Assembly: GCA_900660155.1 (NCBI GenBank)
Contig: CABFPE010000076.1
Location: 1,392,240-1,456,239, forward strand
Source: Hofstenia miamia
Lineage: Eukaryota; Xenacoelomorpha; Acoela; Hofsteniidae
Direction: 5' to 3'
Length of the DNA stretch: 64,000 nucleotides
Position numbers and translations under genes: made by a program. Position 1 is the stretch's first letter; each line of letters opens with the position of its first letter. The notes beneath the pieces were generated by a model that made no database searches, was not told the origin of the DNA, and saw only the letters and a list, made by a program, of their open reading frames with translations. Positions 24,231 through 36,339 of the stretch are shown here, one piece after another.

Positions 24231-25544
24231 ACATTTAAAGAACTTGGCAACTTACCGAAATATAAAAGTAAGGAAAATATTAATAAATGCATAGCAAAAA
24301 CATTCTTTTCTTTTAGGCTCGTAAATGCTAGTGAATTAGAAAACATAATAAAAAACTTAGATGCAAATAAATCAACTGCCTCTTATAATCTTCCAATTTT
24401 TATTATTAAGCGCTTTTTCCATATCTTTAGTGAGTATCTGTTATTGGCATTTAACCAATGCATTATTCCTTAAATTTTCAAAAAGTCTGACATAAATCCT
24501 CTATTTAAAAAAGGCGACCCTCTAAAGGCAAAGAAATAATAGACCTATTTGAATTAGCCATCATTTTAGTAAACTGTTTGAGAAATTGTTAAATAATCAA
24601 ATATACGCCTATTTGAAATCTGAAAATATTCTCTCGAAAAACAATTTGGTTTTCGTAGTGGTTATAGCACACAAGATGCAATTTTATCAATATCAGAACA
24701 AATAAAATCTAATTTAGCCCTTAATAAATGTAGTTGTGTTGTCCTTCTTGATTTAAGCAAAGCCTTTAACTCAATGAATTTTGACATACTCAAAGATAAA
24801 TTAACGTGCTATAACTTTGATATATTTAATGGAAAAGAATCAAAATATATTATAACTGTCCGCAGGATGCCCAGGGCACAGTTTTAGGTCCCCTCCTATT
24901 TGCAATCTACGTGAACGACATAATCAAAAATGTAAAATTCAGTAAAATTTATCAATATGCAGATGGTACCTCTCTTATAAGTACTAATATACATGTAAAT
25001 GATTTTAAAGCAACTATGGACCTGCAAAATGATATTGAAAATCCTAAGACATTCAAATGTATCACAAAAAACATTGAACTTAATATAAACCATGTACCAA
25101 TAAAGCAAAGTGAATCCATCAGCTATTTAGGTGTTGACATCGACAATGATCTAAATTTCGAACAATTCTTAATGTCAAAAATTAAAAAATGGCATCTATG
25201 GTTAGATATCTTTATCATCTTAGAAATATTTCAAATACATATCACAAAAAATTAATAAATGCTCTCTGCTTATCACACAATATTGCTCTTTTTCTACAAA
25301 TAATAACTCAAAATATCGCATTCTTCTGTCTAAAACCTTTAATTGGTCTCTTAAAACACTCGATTTCGCTCAAAAACATGACAATGTATCCAACTATCGA
25401 CTAAAATACAAAATATTACTACCAAATTCAAATGCATATCTTATCAGTATTATTCAAATTCAAATTTGGTCAACCCCCAATTTCGTTTTTAAAACAATAT
25501 ATTAAATTAAATGAACATTCTCAAAAATTCCTATGCCTTGTTGT

Positions 25545-26010
25545 CGGACTAGCTTAATTCATTTCTACGACAAAATGTAAGTGTAGAAATGTAATATTTA
25601 ATATTTAACATGGACTACTGCATTTATTTTCAGTGACTTCTTTGATATGATATAACTGAAACACAGTGAGGGTTTTCTAAGAAACCGTCTATATCTTAAG
25701 GAATATTGAAGATATCTCTTTCGGACTGGCCGTATTCATTTCTAAGACAAAAATTATCTATAGAAAAGTAATGTCTTGTATGGACTACTGCATTTTTATA
25801 GAAGTGACTTCTTTGAAATGATACAAGTGAAACAAAGTAAAGACTATAGTAAGGAATGCCCTATATCTCATTTAATATTGACGATATCGGTTTTACACTA
25901 GTTTTAGTCGTTTTAATACTGAAATCACGTCGAGAAATGAAATATTTAATAATATTATCTATGGACCACTGCATTTTAATTCAATGCTTACTTTACGAGA
26001 ATATTTGCTA
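25545..26010. repeat. ~175-bp satellite-like tandem repeat, 2.6 units
   Basis: Units start at about 25545, 25722 and 25895 (177 and 173 bp). Each contains an ATTCATTTCTA-like start, a TATGGACTACTGCATTT core (TGGACCACTGCATTTTAATT in the third), GTGACTTCTTTGA and a TATCTTAAGGAATATTGA-like end. Units differ by about one base in five by eye. The array starts exactly where LINE copy A stops being recognisable, so it could be its 3' tail or an independent satellite. Confidence 0.75.
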
Positions 26011-26346
26011 AAAAAATTGCAATCTTTCTGTGGCTTCATAGTAAAATCATATAATCTTTGTAGCAACATGCAATAATAATATAAAGTTCTTAAAGTAAGG
26101 AATTTCAAATAAATTAACCTGACTATATAAAATTTGGATGCATGGTGCCACTATTTTTAGTCATACGATGTTACATAGGTGGCGTTATCCTAATCAAATT
26201 CAAATACATAGCGCCACTACTTGCTTCTATGTTGAAATTCCATAGATCGCAACATATTATTTCCACTAAGGCTATATTTGGCATGTGGATAGTACATCTA
26301 TATGCAATATGCTTTCAAAAAAGTAGAACGTTAGTTATTTTTCTTT
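26011..26346. other. Intergenic stretch, nothing recognised
   Basis: Contains a loosely repeated GGTGCCACTA, GGTGGCGTTA, AGCGCCACTA motif (26140-26225) but no coding or terminal-repeat signature. Confidence 0.4.
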
Positions 26347-28792
26347 AAGATAGAAACTTGGTTAAGCCTGATATCGAACCTAACTTGTTTAAATTTTGAG
26401 GTTTTCGTAAGAATCGAATAGGTAGAAGTGGTGGACTTCTGATAATTGTGTCAAAGTCTTTAAAACCAGTCCGTAAATCTGAATAATTGTTAATAGAAAG
26501 AATTGATAAACGTAGCTTATAATCCAAATACAAATTATCGAGTTGAATATCTAAATTATAATATAAAGTCAATGAAATATCTGAAATATGTAATGATTAT
26601 AAATCTCTAAATATATTCGATAACTTTAATTTTAATTACTTTAATTCATTTGAAAGCAATGCTATAATTGAATTGTCTGCTATTTGTAATTTTCGTTGTG
26701 TAAATACAGTTTGTCCAACTCGAATGAACTATTTAATTGATTACTTTTTTACTAATTCTGATGTTTCTTTCAAATCCCTAATGTTTGAATCATTTAGTGG
26801 TAATGGACTACGTACATATATTAATAACAAAACTATTAAAAGAAAACAATTTAAAATCATGTATGCAAAAGACTATTTCTTTTACTCGGATGAAAAAATG
26901 GAAAAGGCTCTAAAAACACCCCATTTAACTATATTTACACAGGAATCTACTCACTGTTGCACCAATTAAGAAATCAAGCGTTAACATTAAAGCAATTAAA
27001 CTTCTTTTTTCAAACACCGATGACAATCACGTCCGTGAACTAATATCAATTAAACGAGAATTGTTTGATCTTCCGAAATCCGAGCCGAAAAAGACTAATT
27101 GGACCTATTACGAAAGATCAAAGAAAGTTATTAAGCAATTAAGAACAAAAATTTAACTAAAACGCAGGAAAAATGGAGATACGTCCATAAATTTTTGGAA
27201 AATCTAAATGTCTTTCATCCGAAATAACTGAATTTGACATTAATAATACGACTGTAACTGACAAAACTTAAATAATAAATAATCTAAATTCAGCATTAAA
27301 AGAACTTGGAAATGTCAATTTTCTACCATATAAGAATCAAACAATCAAAACAATGTTCCTTTAGACTTGATACAATTAATGAATTAGAAAACATTGTTAA
27401 GAAACTTGATACCAAAAAATCAACCGCTTCTTATAATCTCCCATTTTTTATTATTAAACGTTTTTTCATATTTTTGGAGATTAATTATTGTTAGATTTAA
27501 GTAAAACGTTCAATTCCTTGATATTTTGCAAGATAAGCTATAATTTTTATGATAACTCAATTAATTTAATCATGAACTTAGAAAATAGACAGCAGCGGGT
27601 AATATTAAACAGTAAAAATCAAGCTATTTTATGGCTGACCTTGGGGTACTGTACTTGGCCCTATTTTATTTGCAATTTATGTAAATTATATAATAAAACA
27701 TGATAAATATAGCGAAATTTACCAATATGCCGACGAAATATGCCTAAAAAGTACAGCAAAAATGGTTTTAATGCTACAAAAAAAGCTCCAAGCAGATGTA
27801 GAGAAATTTAACAATTTTTTTACAAACAATCAACTAAACTAAATATTGAAAAATTACAATTTATTATTTTTTTCGCCGAAGACACAAAGAAACCTAATAC
27901 GTAATGTAGAACTAAAGATTAATAAAGAGAATCAGTCAGCTATTTAGGAGTTGAAATAGATAACGAATTAAAATTTGCAAAAACTTCTACTGAATGTGAT
28001 TACTGCAGGCATTAGATATCTTGATCACGTACGCGATGTAATATCAAGTAATATTCATAAACAACTGATAGATGCATTCTCCTTGATTCATTTTCAATAT
28101 TGTTCGTTTCTTTTAACTAACCTAAATTCTAATCATCGTCATCGTATGCTGCTATCAAAGACATTTAATTGGTGTTTAAATCTCTAAGATTTGCGCAAAA
28201 GCATGATAAAGCATCAATGTATCGTAATAAATATAAAATATTATCTTCGTTTTACCAAATTCATCTGCATATGCTATCCATTTTATTTAAATTCATATCT
28301 CGTCAAACATCTCTTCTCTTCCTAAAGAACTATATTAAAGTAAATAAGCGATCGCAAACATTTCTGTGTTTAGATAAAAATTCTAATAATTTTCACACGT
28401 ATCAATAAAATTGTGGAATAATTTGTACTATTAAAGGCGAATAGAACATAATTACAAAAAGTTTAGAAAAAAACTAACGAAATCGCTTCTAATAAAACAA
28501 TGTACACTGTGCACTAGAAGACAGCAACACACTTCATGCATTCCAGACATACGCACAATATATAACACCTACACAAACATTCACATAAACATTGATTTTT
28601 ATTATTATTATATTTTGTGTTTATTAGTTTTGTAGGTTTATATTTTTTTATCTGTAAATTTTTGGCAAGTAAATGGCTTTTTGCCTCTTATTTCCTTCTC
28701 GCCGCGTCGCGCTAATATGACTCTTAGCTTGCGGGAACCTCATCAGTTTCCAGGGAGTCTGAGAGCTGGTCGCTCCTCCCTACTTCGATAGT

Positions 28793-28840
<48 letters not shown>
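26347..28840 (+). mobile_element. LINE copy B (same family as copy A, decayed)
   Basis: It starts with an endonuclease stretch ETWL followed in another frame by PDIEPNLFKF and GFRKNRIGRSGGLLI (26347-26470), the usual order in AP-endonuclease LINEs. The CPTR..LIDYFFTNSD and FESFSG end follows at 26673-26969, then the linker and an RT with LLDLSKTFNS (from 27488) and YADE (27726-27737). Compared with copy A about 300 bp are missing just before 27488, and the second catalytic Asp is Glu. The 3' region includes a G+C-richer block (28690-28790) and a (TA)n tail (28795-28838). Frames change many times. Confidence 0.7.
28795..28838. repeat. (TA)n microsatellite
   Basis: 44 bases of alternating T and A directly after the 3' region of LINE copy B; possibly its simple-repeat tail. 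Confidence 0.9.
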
Positions 28841-28844
<4 letters not shown>

Positions 28845-29049
28845 TTATATGTATACATAATGAGATTGAGAACAGGACTGGAGTTTAATTCGCCTCACAA
28901 ATCCAACTTGCACGGATTAGTGTTTATTTTAATATATAAAGCATAATCGATAAAATAGGGTGAAAGATTATTTATGCAGAAAAATGCTGACAATTAAATA
29001 ACTGATAATTTATCGGAATAGGATCAATAAATTCACACAACACATATAC

Positions 29050-29515
29050 ACAAATCTTTCAGGCTATGAATAAATTACTATTGTACTACTTTAATAACGA
29101 GTCATCCTTATACAGTTTGTATTCTAGCAAATGATTTACCAGAAATATATTTTTCAATGTATTTAATTTCTTTAGGTAGCGAGTTTCATATTGGAATGGT
29201 GACATTAATGAAGGATTTCTTTAAAACGTTATTCTTATACTTAACACATGTGAAAGTTTTGATATAAAATTATGTTTATGAATACTTCTCTGTATTTGAA
29301 TCGTATTATAAGGTGTTAGGTTTTTTATTAACTTGAAGAATGTCAGCAGGGTATTCAATATGAGGAGTTGTTTTGGAAAAAGAATCAACCTAGAAATGTT
29401 TAAATTTAAAGAATAAGGTAGCTTCAATTTTCCTAAAATTTCTCAATCAAATTGTAAGTCGACGTTGCAATTTAGGTTTTCTACCTTAAAAGAATTAAAA
29501 GTTATTGTACGAAAT
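29050..29515 (-). mobile_element. C-terminal and 3' fragment of a minus-strand LINE
   Basis: The minus strand encodes LFPKQLLILNTLLTFFKLIKN, IQRSIHKHNFISKLSHV and, a little further, NSLPKEIKYIEKY. HN[F/Y]xT[R/K]x.. and xNSLPxEIK are the conserved C-terminal tail of many Jockey-, CR1- and Rex-type LINEs after the RT. It abuts LINE copy C, which reads the other way. Confidence 0.55.
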
Positions 29516-29519
29516 TAGC

Positions 29520-31140
29520 AAAGCTATTGGCTTGTATAAAGGAACTAAAAAAGTCTTGTGGAAGTATGGGAATTCCTATATTTATAATTAAGGTATATTT
29601 AACTTATTTTGAAGAGCATTTATTATTTGCACTGCTAGCAGAAAATTACCGTCCAATAGCTATTGGCAACCCATTTGCTAAAATCTTTAAAAGATTGCTA
29701 TACAATCAAATAATATCTTATATCAATGATAATAATTTGCTTTACAATAGACAATTCGGTTTCAGAAAGTCTTACAGCACTACAGATGCACTTCTTTACA
29801 TAACTGAAAGTGCCAGATATCACTTAAATGAGAATATCTCTAGTGCAGTCGCCCTTTTAGATCTGAGCAAGGCATTTGACAGTTTGAATTTTAACATCCT
29901 ATATAAGAAGTTAGGTAATTACAATTTTTCGTCAAGTAGTATCGAATTAATAGCAGCATTTCTAGAAAAAAGGGAACAAAGAGTTAAAATAGGGACCACA
30001 TTTTCAAGATACATAGCTACAAAAAGGGGAGTTCCGCAGGGCTCCGTACTTAGACCCATTTTGTTTACTTTGTATGTTAATGATAAACATGAATCGGTTA
30101 AATGTGAAGTGATTCAGTATGCTGATGATACTTGTTTAATTACACGAGACTTTAATGTAAAAATTTCAGTAGAAAAACTGCAAAAAGATATAGGAAACAT
30201 AATTCAATATTTCAACATCAATCAATTACAAATCAATATGAGTAAAACGCAGTTCACAATATTTTCTCCTACTATTGTGCAAAGATGTTTCACTAAGTGT
30301 AGAGTCAGGAGAAAGCATATATTAGGTTGACATATTTTTTCATTATCTGGATGTAGAGATCGACCAGCAACTGACATTAGAGAGGTTTTTTTCCAGCAAA
30401 ATTAGGAAAATGGCGATGGGGATCCGCTACTTACGGCAGATAAGGCACATAACAAGCAATAAAGAGCTGTTGAATGCTTTAGTTATGAGCAATTTTGTAT
30501 ATGCATGCACACTTCTGAACGGGTTGTGTATAGCTGAGCATGAAAGGTTGAACAAGGTGTTTAACTGGTCAGTAACAACATTATTTAATATTAGTAAACA
30601 TGATTGGATAGAAATTGTAAGAAACACAAATCCTGGCGACAAAATACTACATTCAGTTTGCCAGTCTTGTCACTTTGTACAAACACAATTACAAGTTAAC
30701 CAACTCGCTCGATTTTCTTAATACCTTTTACATAATTAATAAGCGTGCAAATAAATACATAAATAACAGCAAAATTAAGTGCTTGCCATGGAGTAAATGC
30801 TTCTCAGTAGTCACATGCAACAGCTGGAATTGCTGAAATTATGAAATTAGAACTGCCAAAACACTAAACATATTTAAAAAGAAGCTAAAACAAAATCTAC
30901 TTTCACATCAAAAAATTCTAGGTAGTAGTAAGCGTCTAAATACATGGCAAAACAGCTTATCGTAGCATTTCTTTTTTAAACAATATTTTAATGTGTTTTG
31001 ATTTATTAATAATTTTATGTGTTCATTTTAATTTTTTTATTGTACATAGTGTAGTTTGTAGTTTTGTAAATATGTTTATATTTGTAAATATGTTCCTTGC
31101 ATATAACTTATATTGCATATTACAAACTGCAAAGTAAACT
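29520..31140 (+). mobile_element. LINE copy C (5'-truncated, best-kept RT)
   Basis: A 267-codon open frame (29527-30330) carries consecutive RT blocks: AENYRPIAI, RQFGFRKSYSTTDALLYI, ALLDLSKAFDSLNF (29853-29890), KRGVPQGSVLRPILFTLYVND and QYADDTCLI (30118-30129, both catalytic Asp present). The C-terminal part (30410-30721) continues with a MGIRYLRQIRHI stretch, then CNSWN and EIRTAKTLNIFKKKL. The endonuclease is absent, as in a 5'-truncated insertion, and a frame break separates the RT from the C-terminal part. GPLLF is RPILF here. The family resembles copies A and B but is not identical. Confidence 0.8.
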
Positions 31141-31439
31141 ATTGCCATAATCTTCAGATTCGACTCCTTTACCTTTTCTTATAATTGAGAATTTTTTTCA
31201 AATCTCAATAACGCATTCTTTTACTAAATTTTTTGAAAAAAATACTGCACATACAAAGCAACCAACACTTTTACAAGTGATGCAATTATGTCAATTACCG
31301 AAAAAATATCCTCAAGTAAATCCCAATTTTTATCCAGTTGCATAGAATTTTGTAATTTTGGTGATTAAACTTGAAAATTACGGATTTAATTAAAATTCAA
31401 TTAATAAAAGTAAAATCTGTCATTCACTCAATCATTATT
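31141..31439. other. Stretch without recognised features
   Basis: A+T-rich sequence after LINE copy C. No coding motif or repeat pair was seen. Confidence 0.4.
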
Positions 31440-31540
31440 TGACCGATTCAAACCGGCCGGTCTTAAAATACTGACCCGACCTGACCTGCGCCGGTCTGAC
31501 CGGTGCCCGTCACGTCGGTTGACCCCCCGGTTTACCCCTA
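31440..31540. repeat. G+C-rich hAT-like terminus
   Basis: In an otherwise A+T-rich region this block repeats short ACCGG, CTGACC and CCGGTC motifs and ends CGGTTTACCCCTA at 31540. Read inward from the end this is TAGGGGTAAACCGG, similar in style to hAT termini with subterminal repeats. The element would lie to its left. The match is by style, not by a known family. Confidence 0.4.
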
Positions 31541-31676
31541 TGATGTAGCTTGTCAATTGAGCATAAGATGATATGCTTCAGGGCTGATTTCATATTGCTC
31601 CATGTTTGCTATTACTCGAATATCGTTCCTTTTAAGACGAGCAGCAATGTATGGCTATAAGCGAAGTTAATTCTTT

Positions 31677-32695
31677 CTATGCATCTACTATGGAATATGT
31701 GGGCGACTCCATTCTTTCTATTAAATCAGGAAGAAATTCATAGCATCGGTTAATCGCAAGCAGGACGAATTCCAAAGTGGTGCAAGAAACACTCTCTTTA
31801 CCGTTTCTAACAAATTCCGAGACAATGCGTCTTACTTCTGGAAGGTTTTTTGCATAATATAAAGCTGCGTTTATCCAGCTTCCCCATCGTGTAAAAACAC
31901 GTTCTTGAGGACTCCCAATGTCGTGGAAGGCATGTCGCCTTGCTGCATTTTTCACCGTTGTCGCCTTGATATGCGCAATTAAATTATCAGTCGACTTAAT
32001 ATGAGACCGAATTTTTGCTGTACAGTTATGAAGAAGTGTCAAAGACTACCTGGTAGAACATTAAAATATTTTACACCGTTTATCTCCGATTCATCAGCAG
32101 CTACTGCTTCCAACGAAGAATGTCTCTCACTCACATGATTTCTTCTGTTCCCATCTGGTCCACCTTGCTACGGCAGCTACTCTTGCTTGGCAATGATTGC
32201 CCGACATCTATGAAAAGCTTCTGCAAGAAGTTTGCGGAGAGAAACACTTTGACCAAAATCGCCTTTATTTTGTGGTTTCAGAAATTTCTGAGCTGATCTA
32301 GAGGGTAACTCCGATAATTTCTTCCGATGCTTAGCAGATATTTTGTGACTTTTTACGAAATGTTTCTTATCAAATTTTATTAGTTCTGTCCTGCAAACAC
32401 ATAACAATGTATCATCGGAAGTACGTTTAAATTCCTTTGGCTATTCGCGAACGATTCGGTCAACTTTAACACGATCAGAATTTGCAATCTTTGGCATAAT
32501 AGATACGAACGATTAATCTAAAGTAAGACGTTCCCCTAAAAACACCAAAATTTCTAAAGAATGTACTAAAGAATAGCAAAATTTTTTAATTTTAACCTTT
32601 TAACCTAATACTATTATTTTAACTTTATTAACGTAAACGTAAAATTTTAAAAATATTTTAACCTTATTAACTTTATTAACTTTTTGGTACCCCTA
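31677..32695 (-). mobile_element. hAT-like element relic with BED/CGGBP1-like N-terminus
   Basis: From the Met codon at 32497 the minus strand encodes MPKIANSDRVKVDRIV, one stop, then KFKRTSDDTLLCVC and HFVKSHKISAKHRKKL (a zinc-finger-like end with paired His). After a frame break comes LLHNCTAKIRSHIKSTDN and VFTRWGSWINAALYYAKNLPEV (31677-32042). The TRWG[S/T]W.[N/D]A..YY motif and this N-terminal finger occur together in CGGBP1-related hAT-type transposase families. The catalytic N-terminal half of the DDE domain is missing. The right end at 32695 reads TACCCCTA preceded by repeated TTAACTTTATTAAC units, as expected for an hAT end with subterminal repeats. Confidence 0.6.
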
Positions 32696-33146
32696 ATCAT
32701 GATTCAAAATTAAATTGTACACAACACAATTATAATGTTCATGCTGTATAACTATGGATATCTTGATTCCACATTCCAAAAAACATGCTGTACATAAAAT
32801 AACGTTGGACTATTATGAAGTTAATGTATTATTAAAAAGCCCTTTATGGAAATTTTATATCAAATGACCCACGCTACGTCACTGTGTACATTGTACACGC
32901 ATATATTTCTAATTTTGAAAAGAGAGAGGATCAGGAGGAACATCACGAAGCTGCAGCTTCAAAAAAGCAGTAAATTATACGCAATTTGACGCAATCTTTT
33001 TCTGAATTACACGTAATGCCGAAACATACTTTTTGTATTTTCAATATTAGATGTAGTTTTCTCTAAAATTGCTCCTCAGTTTAATAGTTTACTCAAAATA
33101 TGTATGTACATTCTATAAAACCTTGGATTATTGATTTGTTGTTTAG

Positions 33147-33218
33147 AGTGAAAATGACGAATTGAAAAAAAGCAATGAATTGAGCCAAAACAACTTGAAT
33201 ACCTGCGAGAATAATTTA
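33147..33218 (+). CDS. Host gene, candidate exon a (coiled coil)
   Basis: A 72-bp exon bounded by TTGTTTAG and GTAAGT. It encodes 24 codons in phase 0 at both ends: SENDELKKSNEL followed by SQNNLNTCENNL, strongly charged and heptad-compatible. The perfect GTAAGT donor is the best splice signal of the series. The first exons of the gene, with any signal or membrane segment, would lie upstream and were not found. See exon e for the overall assignment. Confidence 0.6.
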
Positions 33219-33287
33219 GTAAGTAATTTGATGTCTAACTTGATTGCTTTATATTACACATGTCCTACAGGAATATGACTTCAGGTT

Positions 33288-33390
33288 TTCTCAAATCAAA
33301 ATTACCATTTCTCAAATTAAAATTGATTTCTCGAATGAGAATGTTCATTTCTCAAATTGAAATTACCATGTCTCGAATGGAGATTACCAC
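33288..33390. repeat. 21-bp imperfect tandem repeat, about 5 units
   Basis: Units of TTTCTCAAATTRAAATTACCA type repeat five times with 19-21-bp spacing, 70 bp downstream of candidate exon a. Confidence 0.7.
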
Positions 33391-33399
33391 ATTGATTAA

Positions 33400-34699
33400 T
33401 GGAAAAATTTTTGTTTTCTCTGATTGGTATCATAATGACAATTTGTCCAATAACTGTTGTTGAGCTGTTCAGTTCCCCTTCAATAGTGGTTGAAGTCCAT
33501 GAACTAACGAAAGAGTGAGGGTGATTACCGACCTGCAGCATTTATAGTCCATCAAATTTCATTGGATAAATATTTATTTGCCCCACTGTTTCAGATATGA
33601 TTTTTTAGTTTAACCTAATACTTTTTGAGTTTTTCATTATGAAATAAAAACAATATCACGATTTGTTCAGCGTATATTAATTTAGTATTTCAGAAAATAT
33701 ATCTAATTCCTTGTCGGAATTAAATAGTGTATTTATAGATGTTTACTTGTAGTTTTAAATGTATGGGAAGATATGGAATACTTGAAATGTTTTTTAATAC
33801 GTAGAGACCAGAGTATCTCTGATGAAAGAATAAAGCTTCAATATCACATTAGTATGAAAATGAGGTGAGATGAAAATGCATAGATCTTACATGCGTTTGT
33901 TGTTAGTCGGCCGTCACATAGAAGTTTTCTTTTCGTACTAAATAACAACTTAGCAAACATATATTTCTATTAGAGGGTATTTACTTATTTATCAAAGCTT
34001 GTGTTTGCAGACGTTATTTTTTATCCCTAGCAAAATTCAAGAATTTCTCAGCTTGATGTCTGGTAGCCACTAGTGATATATCTAGGATTTCAATAGTGGA
34101 CAGTCTTAATAATGCTCGAGTAGGCCTCAAAATATTTGGAGTAATTACGTCAAATATTCGTTCTAATCTGAATAATTTTAATATACATGCATGTTTTGAT
34201 TGATTTTGTTTGGGCCTATATAATTACGTTTTTTATGAGTAAATAAAAATAATTCCGATTATAAGAATACTAACAATATTCTGTTCAGAATAACGTAAGG
34301 ATTTTAATCATTTAATGCCATCAAAATCCATCATATTGAAGAATAAAGTAAGTAAATCCTTTCTTTTCAACTCCAAACATGTAATTCTTTCCAAGCGCAG
34401 CGTGTAACGTCTATGCTGTTGATGAGAACGTGTTCACCACAGCATGTGGTGATTGAAATAACTAGGTGTGCGTTCATATTAACGCACACTACGAAATTAA
34501 GCGTAATCATCAAGGACCTTAATTTTCGGCGCAAAAATTGTATTTTCGGCGACAAAAAACGCATTTACGGCGGAGCACTTTATTTTCATTAACACTACAA
34601 ATTAGGATTATATTTAATGAAAATATGCTTCTTTAAAGTTTCTTCTAACATATTTGGTCGATCAGCGATAAACGAATTCAAGATAGAAAAAAATCTTTA
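33400..34699. other. Intronic stretch without recognised coding
   Basis: Only short frames. The 34500-34600 part repeats TTTTCGGCG and TTACGGCGG motifs, which recur near 36600-36650. Confidence 0.4.
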
Positions 34700-36018
34700 G
34701 ACGTCCACAGATGTACACGAGGTGAAACTAAATATCAGTATTTCCGTAGGATTGCAAGTGTTTTCCCCACGCGCCTTCTTCACCACCATATCGAAGCCCT
34801 TATTCTTTTCACGTAACTTTCGACATTTTTCTAGTGCGACCTCAGCAACCGGGTTGCCGTTTCTGCCAGATCAATAAGTTTTTCAAAAATTTCCTCGCAA
34901 TGTGTTTGGGCTCGCACAGCTGTATAATCTGCAGCTTCAGAATTTGATGTATATATTCAAAAATCGCAATAAAGAGACAAAGCCCACACTTCTCGTGACA
35001 TCGCTGTCTTCCATCAGTGCCACTGCTTTGGGGGCTGACGCGTTCTCCTTTCTTTTAATTGTCTTCAAAAAGTTCAGAAGTGATACCCTATGCTTTCCAA
35101 TAAATTCCACTGAATTTAAACGTGTGCCCCAACGAGTTCGCACCGGAATAGGAAATTGGGATTATTGGCGCCTTGAAAGTTCGACCAAGTTCTTTCTTTT
35201 GAAAGAATTTTTTTACCTGTGGCACCAAATCCTTGACTTTTGCTTGTGAATCCGAAATTTTACTGCACACTCTCGCAGCATATGCGCAAAACACGTTATG
35301 TGAACAAGGTTGGGATATAGACTTTTGAGATTCGTCGCGGCCAGGATATTATACGAAACAAATCAGAAATGAATACGCTGGCAACTCCAGCGATGTAAGG
35401 GCACGTATGACTTTCTGCTGAACAATAGTGTGGTTTGGGCTTGTTTCTTCTTGGGTCACTTCCACTAGGTATGGTGCATGGATTGATATACGATCGAGCT
35501 GGCCAAGCAGTATGGCGTAATATTTTTGGCCCTTATGATCAAACTCGTCGAACATGACATAAAATGCGTCGAACGTCGAAACAATGTCCTTTAAGTGGGT
35601 AAGCTTCTCCTGGTATCTTCGTTGGGCATAATTATAGGAGTGTTGCTGGCGTTGGTAGAGGTCGCTTAAAATAGGTTTCTAAGAATGCTTTGAGTTTTGT
35701 ATTCCCGAAAGCATTAAAAGGTATACCTGCCCCTATCCAAAGCATCCACAAGTTCAGAGTTGAAACTGTCTTCGACTCTCGTTCCACTTGCTGTAAGAAC
35801 TAAAGCAGTTTGCTTCGCTTTCTGCAACGACTGTGCCTTGGAATGCGAAGCCCCGCCAATATGATCCGTAATATGGTTGGTCTTAGAGCACTTAAACGAC
35901 TTGGCATAATATTGGCAGAACACCGATAATCTCTCCGGCTCTGAATGCAGAATTTTGAGGAACTTATGCTCCGTCGCTTTGAACGCAAATTAACCATAGA
36001 TGAGCTCTTGCTGGCCAT
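34700..36018 (-). mobile_element. Second hAT-like/BED-finger transposase relic
   Basis: From the Met codon at 36018 the minus strand encodes MASKSSSMVNLRSKRRSISS, then after a frame break VFCQYYAKSFKCSKTNHITDH with a following GGASHSK, a BED/CGGBP1-like finger in which one expected Cys is Tyr. Further frames follow: a possible mid-domain (35349-35555) and VRTRWGTRLNSVEFI (34937-35143), the TRWG motif of hAT-type DDE domains. Several frameshifts break it. It lies in the intron between candidate exons a and b, opposite to the host gene. A fragment of the same sequence lies inverted at 36340-36460. Confidence 0.55.
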
Positions 36019-36339
36019 TTTTTGGAGAATGAATGGAGGAACTTATCTTTTATTTACATAGCAATTCATCGCGTGGCAAATATATAATAGCATTGTGCTG
36101 TAAACGAATCTGCTGGCTAATTAAAATGGCCACTCTATGTTTACATCTTTGCTCAATAACTCAAAAAGTAAACAGCGTGTTGCCAGACTAATTTCACAGA
36201 GCATTTTAGGCTGGAGGGTAGCTAACAATTTGTTGTCAAGTAAACGGTTTTATCTTAGCAAGCAAATTGTTACCTTGATCTTACTCTCCAGGTCAGGTGG
36301 CCAGTAAGTAATTTAATTTCTGTGCCAAAGTCGTTTAAT

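Larger units (their letters stand above)
22780..25544 (+). mobile_element. LINE copy A (AP-endonuclease LINE, decayed)
   Basis: In plus order: endonuclease motif CGDFKINYYNNLEKN duplicated in tandem (22833-22928); the CPTR and FESFSD endonuclease end (22927-23190), where functional LINEs of this kind usually have SDH; a linker; an inserted minus-strand LINE fragment (23491-24230); then the RT region with QFGFRSGYSTQDA, LLDLSKAFNS, a shifted AQGTVLGPLLF and QYADG (24956-24967). The second catalytic Asp of YADD is Gly here. Stops and frameshifts are scattered throughout. The order and motifs fit the Jockey/CR1-like group of LINEs; the clade is not resolved. Copy B is a close relative and shows the same linker text (AAAGAACTTGG) on both sides of the insertion. 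Confidence 0.75.

Noticed and set aside
32918-32968. Possible upstream coiled-coil exon with EDQEEHHEAAASKK
   Set aside because: No GT donor in a usable phase and only a weak acceptor; joining to exon a breaks the frame or changes the peptide to a non-heptad one.
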